64,000 nt of DNA from Methylobacterium sp. (GTDB lineage: Bacteria > Pseudomonadota > Alphaproteobacteria > Rhizobiales > Beijerinckiaceae): positions 210,160 through 274,159 of the forward strand of contig JADCCN010000003.1 of the NCBI GenBank assembly GCA_020252645.1, written 5' to 3'. The position numbers and the translations under genes were made by a program. This document shows positions 45,321-55,400 of the stretch, one piece after another; within the stretch, counting starts at the first letter, position 1, and each line of letters starts with the position of its first letter. The notes under the pieces were generated by a model. That model was not told the origin of the DNA and ran no database searches. It saw only the letters and a program-made list of their open reading frames with translations.

Positions 45321-45436
45321 TCCCTTCGCCGGCATGATCCGGATCAGGTTCGAAGGGTCGCCGCGCCTCCGGAAATCCGGATCTTGCGATCATCTCAGCC
45401 CCGAAAACCGTGTGAAACGGCTGGCCGGGGCTCCCC
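45321..45436 (-). ncRNA. TPP (THI-box) riboswitch
   Basis: On the minus strand the leader begins GGGGAGCCCC, has the invariant GGGGCTGAGATG at about 45393-45404, then CGACCCTTCGAACCTGATCC and GGATCATGCCGGCGAAGGGA ending at 45321. These are the conserved core of the THI element. About 80 bases separate it from the ATG of the binding-protein gene; a Rho-dependent or start-sequestering mechanism seems possible, but no T-run terminator was seen. Confidence 0.93.
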
Positions 45437-45617
45437 TAGGCATATCGAGGAGATAGGGGAGCGCAACCGATCCGTCAATTCCGGAGGCTTTCGCGGGTGC
45501 CCTCCCGGCATTTTTCGCGGTGGGACAACCCGAACGCCCTTTTCAGCCGGGCGCGAGGCGCTATTCTCCCCGACCGGTGGCGCTCTCGCCACGTCTTTCC
45601 CTCGGAGGTGCAGCGCG

Positions 45618-46718
45618 ATGAAGGGGTTCTCGATTGGACGCGGGCTGGTGGCCGGTCTGGCCCTCATGCTGTCAGCCCTGGCCGCGAAGGCGCAGGGCGA
45701 GGTCCGCGTCTATAACTGGTCGGATTACATCAACCCCGCCGTTCTCGATGCCTTCACGCGCGAAACCGGCATCAAGGTGATCTACGATACCTTCGACCAG
45801 ATGGAGACGGTGGAGACGAAACTCATCACCGGCAAGAGCGGTTATGACCTCGTGGTGGTCACCGCCTCGTTCCTGCCAAGGCACATTCCGCTGAAGCTCT
45901 ACACCGAACTCGATAAATCCAGGCTGCCGAACCTCACCCATCTGTGGCCGGATATCGTGAGCCGCCTCGCGAAATACGATCCCGGGAACAGGTTCGCGGT
46001 CAATTACATGTGGGGCACCACGGGCCTCGGCTACAACCTGAAGAAGGTGCGCGAAAAGCTCGGCCCGCAAGCGGAGGTCGATAGCTGGTCGATCCTGTTC
46101 GATCCCGCCAAGGTCTCGAAGCTCGCCTCCTGCGGCGTGCACGTGCTCGATGCGACGGAGGAGATGTTTCCGGCAGCGCTCCGCTATCTCGGCCTCAACC
46201 CGGATTCGAAGGCCGAGGGCGACCTGCGCAAGGCCGCGGACCTGCTGGCGAAAATCAAGCCGCATATCCAGAAGTTCCATTCCTCCGAATACATCACCGC
46301 GCTCGCCAATGGCGATATCTGCCTCGCCGTGGGCTATTCGGGCGACGTGCTTCAGGCGAAGAAGCGCGCGGCGGAGGCCAAGAATGGCGTCGAGGTCGGC
46401 TATGCCATCCCCAGGGAAGGCGCGCTGATGTGGTTCGACAGCTTCGTGATCCCGGCGGACGCCGCGAACAAGGAAGCGGCCTACAAGCTGATCGACTACC
46501 TGAACCGCCCGGAAGTCGCGGCCAGCAACTCGGTCTTCATTCAATATGCCTCGCCGAACCTCTCGGCGCAGAAGCACGTCGCGCCGGAGATTCTCAAGGA
46601 CCCCGGCATCTATCCGGGTGCGGAAACGCTCGCGCGGCTCTACACCATCACCCCCTATGACGAGAAAACCCAGCGGGTGGTGAACCGCCTCTGGACGCGC
46701 GTGAAGACCGGGCGATGA
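45618..46718 (+). CDS. Polyamine-type ABC transporter substrate-binding protein (PotF-like)
   Basis: Periplasmic protein of 366 residues with a signal peptide ending ALAAKAQG. The polyamine-binder signature VYNWSDYINPAVLDAF opens the mature part, and VNYMWGTTGLGYN is also typical. A near-perfect CGGAGG precedes the ATG at 45618; the open frame extends upstream without meaning. A 6-bp hairpin (GTGGCG/CGCCAC, 45577-45592) sits in the leader. ATPase and two permease genes follow. Putrescine is a reasonable ligand guess. Confidence 0.87.
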   Translation: MKGFSIGRGLVAGLALMLSALAAKAQGEVRVYNWSDYINPAVLDAFTRETGIKVIYDTFDQMETVETKLITGKSGYDLVVVTASFLPRHIPLKLYTELDKSRLPNLTHLWPDIVSRLAKYDPGNRFAVNYMWGTTGLGYNLKKVREKLGPQAEVDSWSILFDPAKVSKLASCGVHVLDATEEMFPAALRYLGLNPDSKAEGDLRKAADLLAKIKPHIQKFHSSEYITALANGDICLAVGYSGDVLQAKKRAAEAKNGVEVGYAIPREGALMWFDSFVIPADAANKEAAYKLIDYLNRPEVAASNSVFIQYASPNLSAQKHVAPEILKDPGIYPGAETLARLYTITPYDEKTQRVVNRLWTRVKTGR

Positions 46719-46749
46719 TGCACTTCATCACCGGGCGGCTTCCCGCCTC

Positions 46750-47907
46750 ATGAGCACCGAGCGCCCCGCAGGCCCGGTGCGATCGAGTTTCGCGCCGTGG
46801 CTTGATCCGGGCGCGAAACCGCTCGTCTCCTTTCGCAAGGTGAGGAAATCCTTCGGCGCGGTGGAAGCCGTGGCGGGGGTGAACCTCGATCTCTACCCGC
46901 GCGAGTTCTTCGCGCTGCTCGGCCCTTCCGGCTGCGGGAAGACGACGTTGATGCGCATGCTCGCAGGCTTCGAGGAGCCGACCTCCGGCGATATCCTGCT
47001 GGATGGCCAGAGCCTGCTCGGCGTGCCCGCCCACCAGCGGCCCACGAACCTGATGTTCCAGTCCTACGCCTTGTTTCCACACATGAATGTGGCCGAGAAC
47101 ATCGGCTACGGACTGAAGCAGGAAGGGCTGCCCAGGGCAGAGATCGCGGCGCGGGTGGAGGAGGTGCTCAGCCTGGTGCGCCTCGCGGATTTCGGCAGGC
47201 GCCGAACGGATCAACTCTCCGGCGGGCAGAAACAGCGCGTGGCGCTCGCGCGCGCCATCGCCAAGCGGCCGCGCGTGCTGCTGCTCGACGAACCGCTCGG
47301 CGCGCTCGACCGCAAGCTGCGCGAGGAGACGCAATACGAACTCGTGGCCCTGCAGGAGAAGCTCGGCCTCGCCTTCCTGATGGTCACGCATGACCAGGAC
47401 GAGGCCATGACCATGGCCCATCGCATCGGCGTGATGCAGAAGGGCCGCCTTGCGCAGGTCGGCACGCCGGCGGAGATCTACGAAGCGCCGGAAACGCGCG
47501 CCGTGGCGGAATTCGTGGGCGATATCACGATCTTCGAGGCGACCGTCACGAAGGTCGAGGGCGAGGTGGTGACGCTTCATCAGCCTGCCATCGGCACCAT
47601 CGAACTCGATGACGAGGGCGAGAAACCCGCTTTGGGCACCCGCGTGGATGTGGGCCTCAGGCCCGAGAAGATCACCCTCGGCTTCAGCCCGCCGCATGAA
47701 GGAGTGAACCGGGTCGCGGGCATCGTCTGGGATATCGGCTATCTCGGCGACATGACCATGGTGCAGGTGAAGCTCGCCGATGGCGCGATCATGCGTGTGG
47801 GGCTGACCAACCGCACGCGCCGCTCGGAGCGCCCGATCGGCTGGGATGATCGCGTCTGGCTCTCCTGGGATATCGAGGCGCCGATCCTGCTGGATGGCGC
47901 GACGTGA
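46750..47907 (+). CDS. Polyamine-type ABC transporter ATP-binding protein (PotG/PotA-like)
   Basis: ATPase of 385 residues. Walker A LGPSGCGKTTLMRML, Q-loop MFQSYALFPHM, signature LSGGQKQRVALARAI, Walker B LLLDEPLGALD, H-loop MVTHDQDEAMTM, then a TOBE-type regulatory domain from about 295. An N-terminal extension of about 25 residues precedes the domain, as in PotG. It overlaps the first permease by four bases. Confidence 0.9.
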   Translation: MSTERPAGPVRSSFAPWLDPGAKPLVSFRKVRKSFGAVEAVAGVNLDLYPREFFALLGPSGCGKTTLMRMLAGFEEPTSGDILLDGQSLLGVPAHQRPTNLMFQSYALFPHMNVAENIGYGLKQEGLPRAEIAARVEEVLSLVRLADFGRRRTDQLSGGQKQRVALARAIAKRPRVLLLDEPLGALDRKLREETQYELVALQEKLGLAFLMVTHDQDEAMTMAHRIGVMQKGRLAQVGTPAEIYEAPETRAVAEFVGDITIFEATVTKVEGEVVTLHQPAIGTIELDDEGEKPALGTRVDVGLRPEKITLGFSPPHEGVNRVAGIVWDIGYLGDMTMVQVKLADGAIMRVGLTNRTRRSERPIGWDDRVWLSWDIEAPILLDGAT

Positions 47908-48794
47908 AAGGCGACCGACGCGCAAGGCTCGCCGCGCTCGCGCCGCTTCTGTGGCTCGCGATCTTCTTCGTGCTGCCCTTCCTGATGGTCCTGCGGATTT
48001 CGCTGTCGGATGCGGCACGCGCGGTGCCGCCCTATGCACCGCACTGGGAAGGTTTCGGCCAGATCGGCGCGTTCTTCGCGGGGCTTGATTTCGAGGCTTT
48101 CGGCACGCTCTGGGGCGATGGCCTCTATCTCGATGCGTTTCTCACGGCGACGCGCATCGCGGGAACGGCGACGCTCATCGCGCTTCTGATCGGCTTCCCC
48201 CTGGCCTATGCCATCACCCGCGCTCCGAAACGCTGGCAGAACCTGCTGGTCCTGCTGATCATCCTGCCGTTCTGGACCTCGTTTCTCATCCGCGTCTATG
48301 CGTGGATGGCGATCCTCCGGCCCGAGGGCGTGCTCGATCGCGTGCTGATGGGCATCGGCCTCACCAGCGAGCCCTTGCGGCTTCTGAACACCGAGACGGC
48401 CGTGCTGATCGGCATGGTCTATTCCTACCTGCCCTTCATGGTGCTGCCGATCTATGCCGTGCTCGAGAAGATGGATCGCAGCCTCATCGAGGCCGCCGCC
48501 GATCTCGGGGCGAGGCCGCTCACGCGCTTCCTCACCATCACCGTGCCGCTGGCAAGGCCCGGGATTTTCGCGGGGTGCTTCCTCGTCTTCGTTCCCGGAA
48601 TCGGGGAATTCGTGATCCCCGACCTGCTCGGCGGCTCGGAAACCCTGATGATCGGCCGCGTACTCTGGACCGAGTTCTTCTCGAACCGCGATTGGCCATT
48701 GGCTTCCGCCGTGGCCGTGAGCCTTCTTGCCTTCATCATCCTGCCGATGATGATCATGCGCGGTGTGCTGGGTCGGCGGGAGGCGGCGCGATGA
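47904..48794 (+). CDS. Polyamine-type ABC permease 1 (PotH/PotB-like)
   Basis: Permease of 296 residues with six helices; the EAA loop is LIEAAADLGARPLTRFLTIT near residue 195, and FVPGIGEFVIPDLLGG follows, as in PotB/PotH. Coupled to both neighbours by four-base overlaps. Confidence 0.9.
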   Translation: MKGDRRARLAALAPLLWLAIFFVLPFLMVLRISLSDAARAVPPYAPHWEGFGQIGAFFAGLDFEAFGTLWGDGLYLDAFLTATRIAGTATLIALLIGFPLAYAITRAPKRWQNLLVLLIILPFWTSFLIRVYAWMAILRPEGVLDRVLMGIGLTSEPLRLLNTETAVLIGMVYSYLPFMVLPIYAVLEKMDRSLIEAAADLGARPLTRFLTITVPLARPGIFAGCFLVFVPGIGEFVIPDLLGGSETLMIGRVLWTEFFSNRDWPLASAVAVSLLAFIILPMMIMRGVLGRREAAR

Positions 48795-49579
48795 AGGGTT
48801 TCCGCCTCGTCCATGCGCTCGCGCTGATTGGCGGCCTGCTGTTCCTTTATGTCCCGATCGGGATTCTCATCCTCTATTCTTTCAACGCCTCACGGCTGGT
48901 GACGGTCTGGGGCGGATTTTCCACCCAATGGTATGCGAGCCTGTTGCAGAACCAGGCGCTGAAGGACGCAGCCCTGCTTTCTCTGGGCTTGGCCATCGCG
49001 TCGGCATCCATCGCCACCGTGCTTGGCACCCTGGCCGCCCTGGCGCTGGAACGCGCGCGACCGGGCCGCGCGAAACTGCTCTTCGGCGGGCTCATCGCCG
49101 CTCCGATGGTGATGCCCGAGGTGATCACCGGCCTCTCGCTGCTGCTGCTCTTCGTGGCGCTGAATGTCGAGCGCGGCTTCGTGACAGTCATGCTGGCGCA
49201 TGCGACGCTGACGCTCTGCTTCGTGACCATGATCGTCCAGGCGCGGCTTGCGACGCTCGATCGCAGCCTCGAGGAAGCCGCGCAGGATCTGGGCGCAAGC
49301 CCATGGCGCGTGACCATGACAATCACCTTGCCGCTCGCGCTGCCGGCAATCATCGCCGGGTGGCTTCTCGCCTTCACGCTCTCGCTTGATGATCTGGTGA
49401 TCGCGAGTTTTGCGACCGGGCCGGGTGCCACCACGCTGCCCATGCGCATCTACTCGGCCGTGCGCCTTGGCGTGAGCCCGGAGATCAACGCGATCTCGAC
49501 GCTGCTCATCGCCGGTGTCGCGGCGCTCGTCGTCACGGCCTCGCTGATCCTGAAGCGCGAGAAGCTCATCGCGGGTTAG
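48791..49579 (+). CDS. Polyamine-type ABC permease 2 (PotI/PotC-like)
   Basis: Permease of 262 residues. The start at 48791 (ATGA overlap with permease 1) gives MKGFRLVHALALIGG, and FLYVPIGILILYSFNAS and the EAA loop LEEAAQDLGASPWRVTMTIT are typical. SFATGPGATTLPMRIYS is the PotC/PotI-type end segment. The stop is 11 bases from the convergent fcl stop. Confidence 0.9.
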   Translation: MKGFRLVHALALIGGLLFLYVPIGILILYSFNASRLVTVWGGFSTQWYASLLQNQALKDAALLSLGLAIASASIATVLGTLAALALERARPGRAKLLFGGLIAAPMVMPEVITGLSLLLLFVALNVERGFVTVMLAHATLTLCFVTMIVQARLATLDRSLEEAAQDLGASPWRVTMTITLPLALPAIIAGWLLAFTLSLDDLVIASFATGPGATTLPMRIYSAVRLGVSPEINAISTLLIAGVAALVVTASLILKREKLIAG

Positions 49580-49590
49580 GGACCTGCCCC

Positions 49591-50544
49591 TTATCGGTTG
49601 CGCCCGCCCCCTGCGAGGAAATCGGCATAGGCCAGCCGAATACCCTCCTCGAGAGAGGTTCTTGCGCGCCAGCCGAGTTCGGCGAGCTTCGAGACATCCA
49701 GCAACTTGCGCGGGGTGCCGTCCGGTTTCGAGCGATCATGGGCGAGCGCGCCTTCGAAACCCACGACCTTGGCGATCAAACCCGCCAGTTCCGCGATGGT
49801 CACATCCGTGCCGGTGCCCAGATTGAGATGCCCCTCGCCGGAATAATGCTCGGTCGCGAAGAGGGTGCCTTCGGCGAGGTCATCCACGAACAGGAATTCC
49901 CGGCGCGGCGTGCCGCTGCCCCAGAGCGTGACGGATTTCGTGCCTGCCGCCTTCGCCTCATGGAAACGGCGGATGAGCGCCGGCAGCACATGGCTGTTCT
50001 CGGGGTGGTAATTGTCACCGGGACCATAGAGGTTCGAGGGCATGAGCGAGATCATGTCCGCGCCGAATTGCCGGCGATAGCTCTGGGCGAGCCTGATCGC
50101 GGCGATCTTGGCGATCGCATACCATTCGTTGGTGGGCTCGAGGCTGCCGGTCAGCAGGCTTTCCTCGCGGATCGGCTGCTCGGCGAATTTCGGGTAGATG
50201 CAGGAGGAGCCGAGATTGACGAGTTTCCCGACGCCGTGGCGATGCGCAGCCTCGATGACATTCGCGGCGATCATCACGTTCTTGTAGAGGAAATCACGCG
50301 GAAAGCTGTTGTTGGCGAGGATGCCCCCGACATGGGCGGCGGCGAGCAGAACGACCTCTGGGCGGTTTTTTGCGAACCAGCATTCGGTCTCAGCCTGATT
50401 TTCGAGATCGACCTCGGCGCGGCTCGCGACAATCGGCTCGATGCCGCGTGCCTTCAGCGCGCGCACCAGCGCCTGCCCCACCATGCCGCGATGGCCCGCG
50501 ACGAAGACGCTTTTTCCAGCCAGCGGGAACAGGGGCTCAGGCAT
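49591..50544 (-). CDS. fcl: GDP-L-fucose synthase
   Basis: Extended short-chain dehydrogenase of 317 residues (also wcaG) that epimerises and reduces GDP-4-keto-6-deoxymannose to GDP-L-fucose. NAD(P) motif [10 protein letters not shown], the AAAHVGGI segment, active-site Ser in GSSCIYP and YxxxK in [11 protein letters not shown]. It overlaps the end of gmd by eight bases. The product feeds fucose into surface polysaccharide. Confidence 0.93.
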   Translation of the reverse strand: MPEPLFPLAGKSVFVAGHRGMVGQALVRALKARGIEPIVASRAEVDLENQAETECWFAKNRPEVVLLAAAHVGGILANNSFPRDFLYKNVMIAANVIEAAHRHGVGKLVNLGSSCIYPKFAEQPIREESLLTGSLEPTNEWYAIAKIAAIRLAQSYRRQFGADMISLMPSNLYGPGDNYHPENSHVLPALIRRFHEAKAAGTKSVTLWGSGTPRREFLFVDDLAEGTLFATEHYSGEGHLNLGTGTDVTIAELAGLIAKVVGFEGALAHDRSKPDGTPRKLLDVSKLAELGWRARTSLEEGIRLAYADFLAGGGRNR

Positions 50545-51604
50545 CGCGATCCTGCCGGTTATGCTCGCGCAGAACCATATCGAGATCGGACCGCATCATG
50601 TCATTCACAAGCTCAGGGAAGGTGGTCGTGTGCTTCCAGCCGAGCTCATGACGGGCCTTCGAGGGATCGCCCAGCAAGAGATCCACCTCCGTGGGGCGGA
50701 AATAGCGCGGGTCGATCTGCACGCGGATCTTGCCGGATTTCGCATCGCGACCGACCTCGTTCACGCCTTCGCCTTCCCACGTAATGGTGACGCCGGTTTC
50801 CGCAAAAGCGCGCTCCACGAATTCCCGCACGCTGCGGGTTTCGCCCGTGGCGAGCACGTAATCATCGCCCTGCGGCTGCTGAAGGATGCGCCACATGCCT
50901 TCGACGTAATCCCGCGCATGGCCCCAGTCGCGCTTCGCATCAAGGTTGCCGAGATAGAGCACATCCTGCAGGCCGTGATGGATGGAGGCCGCGGCCCGCG
51001 TGATCTTGCGCGTGACGAAGGTTTCACCGCGCAACGGGCTCTCATGGTTGAAGAGGATGCCGTTCGAGGCGTGCATGCCATAGGCCTCGCGGTAATTCAC
51101 GGTGATCCAGTAGGCATAGAGCTTGGCGGCGGCGTAAGGGCTGCGCGGGTAGAAGGGCGTCGTCTCGCTCTGCGGCACCTCCCGGGCCTTCCCGTAAAGC
51201 TCGGAGGTGGAAGCTTGGTAGAAACGCGTCGTCTTTTCGAGGCCGAGGATGCGGATCGCCTCCAGCAGGCGCAAGGTGCCAATCGCATCGGCATTGGCGG
51301 TGTATTCTGCGGTTTCGAAGCTCACCTGCACATGGGATTGTGCCGCAAGATTATAGATCTCGTCGGGCTGCGTTTCCTGCACGATGCGGATGAGGTTCGT
51401 CGCATCGGTCATGTCGCCGTAATGGAGTTTCAGGCGCACATCGCGCTCATGCGGATCCTGATAAAGGTGGTCGATCCGCGCGGTGTTGAAGGATGAGGAG
51501 CGACGCTTCACGCCATGCACATGGTAGCCCTTCGCGAGCAGCAATTCCGCAAGATAGGCGCCGTCCTGGCCCGTGATGCCGGTGATGAGTGCCGTTTTGG
51601 TCAT
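50537..51604 (-). CDS. gmd: GDP-mannose 4,6-dehydratase
   Basis: Short-chain dehydrogenase of 355 residues that turns GDP-mannose into GDP-4-keto-6-deoxymannose. NADP motif [30 protein letters not shown], active-site [17 protein letters not shown] and [19 protein letters not shown]. It is first of the gmd-fcl pair. The 165-base divergent region to the epimerase remnant shows no recognised element. Confidence 0.95.
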   Translation of the reverse strand: MTKTALITGITGQDGAYLAELLLAKGYHVHGVKRRSSSFNTARIDHLYQDPHERDVRLKLHYGDMTDATNLIRIVQETQPDEIYNLAAQSHVQVSFETAEYTANADAIGTLRLLEAIRILGLEKTTRFYQASTSELYGKAREVPQSETTPFYPRSPYAAAKLYAYWITVNYREAYGMHASNGILFNHESPLRGETFVTRKITRAAASIHHGLQDVLYLGNLDAKRDWGHARDYVEGMWRILQQPQGDDYVLATGETRSVREFVERAFAETGVTITWEGEGVNEVGRDAKSGKIRVQIDPRYFRPTEVDLLLGDPSKARHELGWKHTTTFPELVNDMMRSDLDMVLREHNRQDRDA

Positions 51605-51769
51605 GCAGCCTCTCGGTTCTTTGCCCGCGATCGGATGGTGCCGTCCGATATCCGCTCAGCGTCCAAAAGGCCAGAGCCCCTTGCCGAATGGAGCGCCGGG
51701 GCTTAGCCCGACGAAGCGTTGACGGGCTGGAAAACAGCAAGTTCAGGCCCGAAACGGGAGGAAGCTTCA

Positions 51770-52203
51770 TTGCGCATTCTCGTGACCTGCCATGCCGGCT
51801 TTATCGGTTTTCATGTCGCAAAAGTACTGCTCCGCGAGGGCCATGCGGTGCATGGCCTTGATTTCCTCAACGACTACTACGACGTGAACCTGAAGCATCG
51901 CCGGCTAGCGCAGTTGCAGGATCAGCATGGCTTTTGCAAGACTCATGCCTATCTGGAAGACCATGAAGGCCTGTTGGCCCTGTTCGAGCGGTTCCGGCCG
52001 GAGAAGGTGCCCCCGTCGATGCGCTGGAAAAGGCAATCGGCGTCCCAGCGCAGCGCGAGCTGAAACCACGGCCGCCCGGTGATGTCATCAAGACCTTCGC
52101 GAAGGCGGATTTGCTGGAGGCCCTAACCGGCCGGAAAACCTCCACAAGACTGGACGATGGTATCGCGCGCTTCGTGGAATGGTATCGCTCGCATTACAAT
52201 TGA
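51770..52203 (+). pseudogene. Internally deleted nucleotide-sugar epimerase
   Basis: From a TTG at 51770, preceded by an excellent GGGAGG site, the frame reads RILVTCHAGFIGFHVAKVLL to FERFRPEKV, the first 80 or so residues of a UDP-glucuronate-epimerase-like enzyme. It then jumps, out of frame, to a typical C-terminus: VDALEKAIGVP, RPPGDVIKTFAKADLL and GIARFVEWYRSHYN, ending at TGA 52201-52203. About 190 internal residues, including the SYK catalytic part, are missing, and the first Gly of the NAD motif is replaced (TCHAGFIG). This is a deletion remnant beside gmd-fcl, so it probably once belonged to the polysaccharide set. Confidence 0.85.
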
Positions 52204-52412
52204 AGGCGTCACCAACGCCTGACGCTTCGTGGCCGTTCATGCTGTGTTGGGGCCTCGTGCAGTCAACTGCGAACGAGCCGCCAAAATGTCCGCCTGAAAT
52301 TGAAGGTTGACAAGCTTCCTTGCCCTCCCCAACAAGGCGAATTGATCTGGGGTAACCTGTCTTCGTGACGGGCGTCTTTATGCGCTTTTGTAGGTTGCAG
52401 TGAGGAACGGGC

Positions 52413-55400
52413 GTGGGGCAGAAAAACGCGCACCAGAATGTCTTCATCATCGGTGCGGCGTGCCGGTTGCCAGGGGCTGCCAATCTCGAAGCGTTCTGGA
52501 GCCTGCTGAGCGATGGCCGCAATACAGTGAAGCCGGCGCCGACAGGACGCTGGAGCGTGGAGCGTTTTCTGCGGCCTGGCGCGCCGACCCCCGGCTTCGC
52601 CTATACCTTTGCCGGCGGATACCTCGATGATCCGCTTGGTTTTGACCCGATTCCCTTCGGCATTTCCCCCCGCGAGGCCCAGCAGATGGACCCGCAGCAG
52701 CGCCTGCTGCTGGAAGTGGTGTGGGAAGCCTTCGAGGATGCGGGAATTCCGCCTTCGAGCCTGACGGGCAACCATGTGGGCGTCTATGTCGGTGCCTCAA
52801 TGGTCGACTACCAGAGCGGGGCGTCGCACGACCCCGCGGTCATGGAAAGCCATTTCATGACCGGCAATTCGCTTTCCATTCTCTCGAACCGCATTTCCTA
52901 CATCTTCAACCTGCAGGGCCCGAGTTTTACGGTTGATTCCGCCTGCTCCTCGTCCTTCGTGGCGCTGGATCGCGCGGTCGCAGCCCTGCGTTCGGGCGAA
53001 ATCGACACGGCTGTCGTGGGTGGCGTGAATCTCTGCCTTTCGCCGGCGCCGTTCATCGGCTTCTCGCAAGCGCGGATGCTGTCGCCGACGGGGCTCTCGC
53101 GCCCCTTCTCCGCCGATGGCGACGGGTATGTGCGCTCGGAGGGTGCGGTGGTGCTCATCCTGCGCAAGGGTGATCTCGCGAGCTTCGACAGCAACCGTCT
53201 ACGAGGCGAGATTGTCGATGTCGCCGTCAATTCCGATGGACGTACGAGCGGCATCTCGCTGCCATCGCTGGAAGGCCAGCGCCGTCTTCTCGACCGGTTC
53301 TACGACCGCGTGAAGGTCTCGCCGGATGAGATCGCCTTCGTGGAAGCCCATGGTACGGGCACAAAGGTGGGTGACCCCATCGAAGCGACGGCCATTGGCC
53401 AGGCCATCGGCCAGCGCCGTTCGAAGCCGCTGCCCATCGGCTCGGTGAAATCGAATATCGGCCATCTCGAGGCGGCATCGGGCCTCGCGGGTTTGCTGAA
53501 ATCCGCACTCGCGCTCGAAAAGGGCAGCCTGCCTCGCTCGCTCTTCCTCGACAAGCCGAATGACGCGATCGATTTCGCGGGCCTCAATCTCGTGCCCAAC
53601 GCGAAGGAGCGCCCGCTCGACCTTGCTCGGGACGGCGAATACGCGGCCATCTGCAATTACGGCTTCGGCGGCACCAATGCGCATGTGTTGATCAAGACCG
53701 TGCCGCAGCGGCCGAAAGCGGCGGAAACCTCTGCTGATGTGCCCGTGTTGCTGCTCGCCGCCGCGACAAAGGATGCCCTTTCGCACCTCGCCAGGCAGAT
53801 TGTGGAGCGCATCGAACAGGGCGTTCCGGCTGCCGGCGTGGCACGTGATTTCGGCCATTTCCGCGAAATCCAGAAGCTGCGCCTCGCGGTCTCGACGACG
53901 GCTGCGGTGGCCCTTGCCGGCCTGCGCGCCTATGCCGAGGGGCAGAATACGAGCCCCAATTTCGTGGCCGCCGAAGCTGGTGCAGCCACGCCACTCGTGT
54001 TCGTGTTTTCCGGAAATGGCTCCCAATTCAGCGAGATGGGCCATGCGGCCTATCTCGCCAGTGCCGCGTTCCGAGCCGAGATCGCGGAGATCGACGCGAC
54101 CTTCCAGCCGCTCTCGGGCTGGTCGATCGGCGACCGCCTGAGGGAGACGATCCCGGCTGGCGATCTTGAGCAGACCTCGGTTGCGCAGCCCCTGATCTAT
54201 GCGATCCAGTCGTCGCTGGCCGCGATCCTTATGCGCCATGGCTTCCGGCCCGAGGGCGTGCTGGGCCATTCCGTGGGTGAAGTGGCGGCAGCGGAAGCGG
54301 CTGGCATCCTCACACGCCCCGATGCCACGCGGCTGATCTTCCTGCGCTCCAGGCATCAGGAGAAGGTGCGCGGCCTTGGCCGGATGATGGTGGTCGCCGC
54401 CGAGCGCACGAGAGTGGAGCATTTGCTTTCGGCTTTCGGAAATCCAGAACTCGAGATTGCCGCCACGAACAGCCCGACCTCGACCTCGCTCTCCGGCCCG
54501 GCAGACCTGCTCAAGAGCTTCGCGAAGCATTGCCGCCTCTCGCGCATCGCGACCATCGCGCTCGATATCGATTACCCGTTCCATTCCTCCGCGCTGGCGC
54601 CGTTCGAAAAGGCGATGGTGGCGGAGCTCTCGGTCATCCGGCCGCATGCCGGCACCAGCCGCTTCTTCTCGGCGGTGACCGGCACTGAGATTGCGGGCGA
54701 GAAGCTCGATGCTGATTACTGGTGGCGCAATATCCGGCAGGAAGTGCGCTTCGCCGATGCCGTGCTCGCAGCTTCCGGCGGCGAACCGAAGACTTTCGTG
54801 GAAATCAGCCCCCGCGCCATTCTCAACGGCGCGATGCAGGAAAACCTGAAGGGCCGAGGGATCGAAGGCGAGTGCCTCACCACGCTCTCCCAGAAGGATA
54901 CCGAATCCGCGGTTGATCTCGTGATCGGCCGCCTGATGGCGCATGGCGTGCCGTTCGATACGGCGACCCTGTTTGGTCCACGCCCGGCTGAGCCGCTGCC
55001 GCTGCCGAGCTACCCGTTCAGCCGCAACGACTACGCCCTGCCGGGCACGGCGGAAGCCTTCAACGCCTATGGCAAGACCATGCAATCCGATCAGCGTCAT
55101 CCGCTGCTCGGCGCCCGCATGGCCGACGGCTCGCCGGAATGGCGCGCGCTGATCGACCCGCAACTCGTGCCCTATCTCGACGATCACCGCGTCGATGGCG
55201 GAGTGATCGTGCCGGCAGCGGGCCTCATCGAGATGGGCCTTGCGGCGGGACGTGATCTCTTTGGCGAGGTTCCGCTGGAACTCGACGAATTCGACGTACT
55301 GAAGGCGCTGGCTATCGCGGAGGATGAAACCCGCGAGGTTTCCGTGCGCTATGCCACCGGCACGTCCAGTGTGGAAATCTGGAGCCGCAAGCGCTTCTCC

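Noticed and set aside
52204..52412. Possible IS remnant upstream of the polyketide synthase
   Set aside because: The stretch around 52270-52315 looks different from its surroundings, but no terminal repeats or transposase fragment could be shown.
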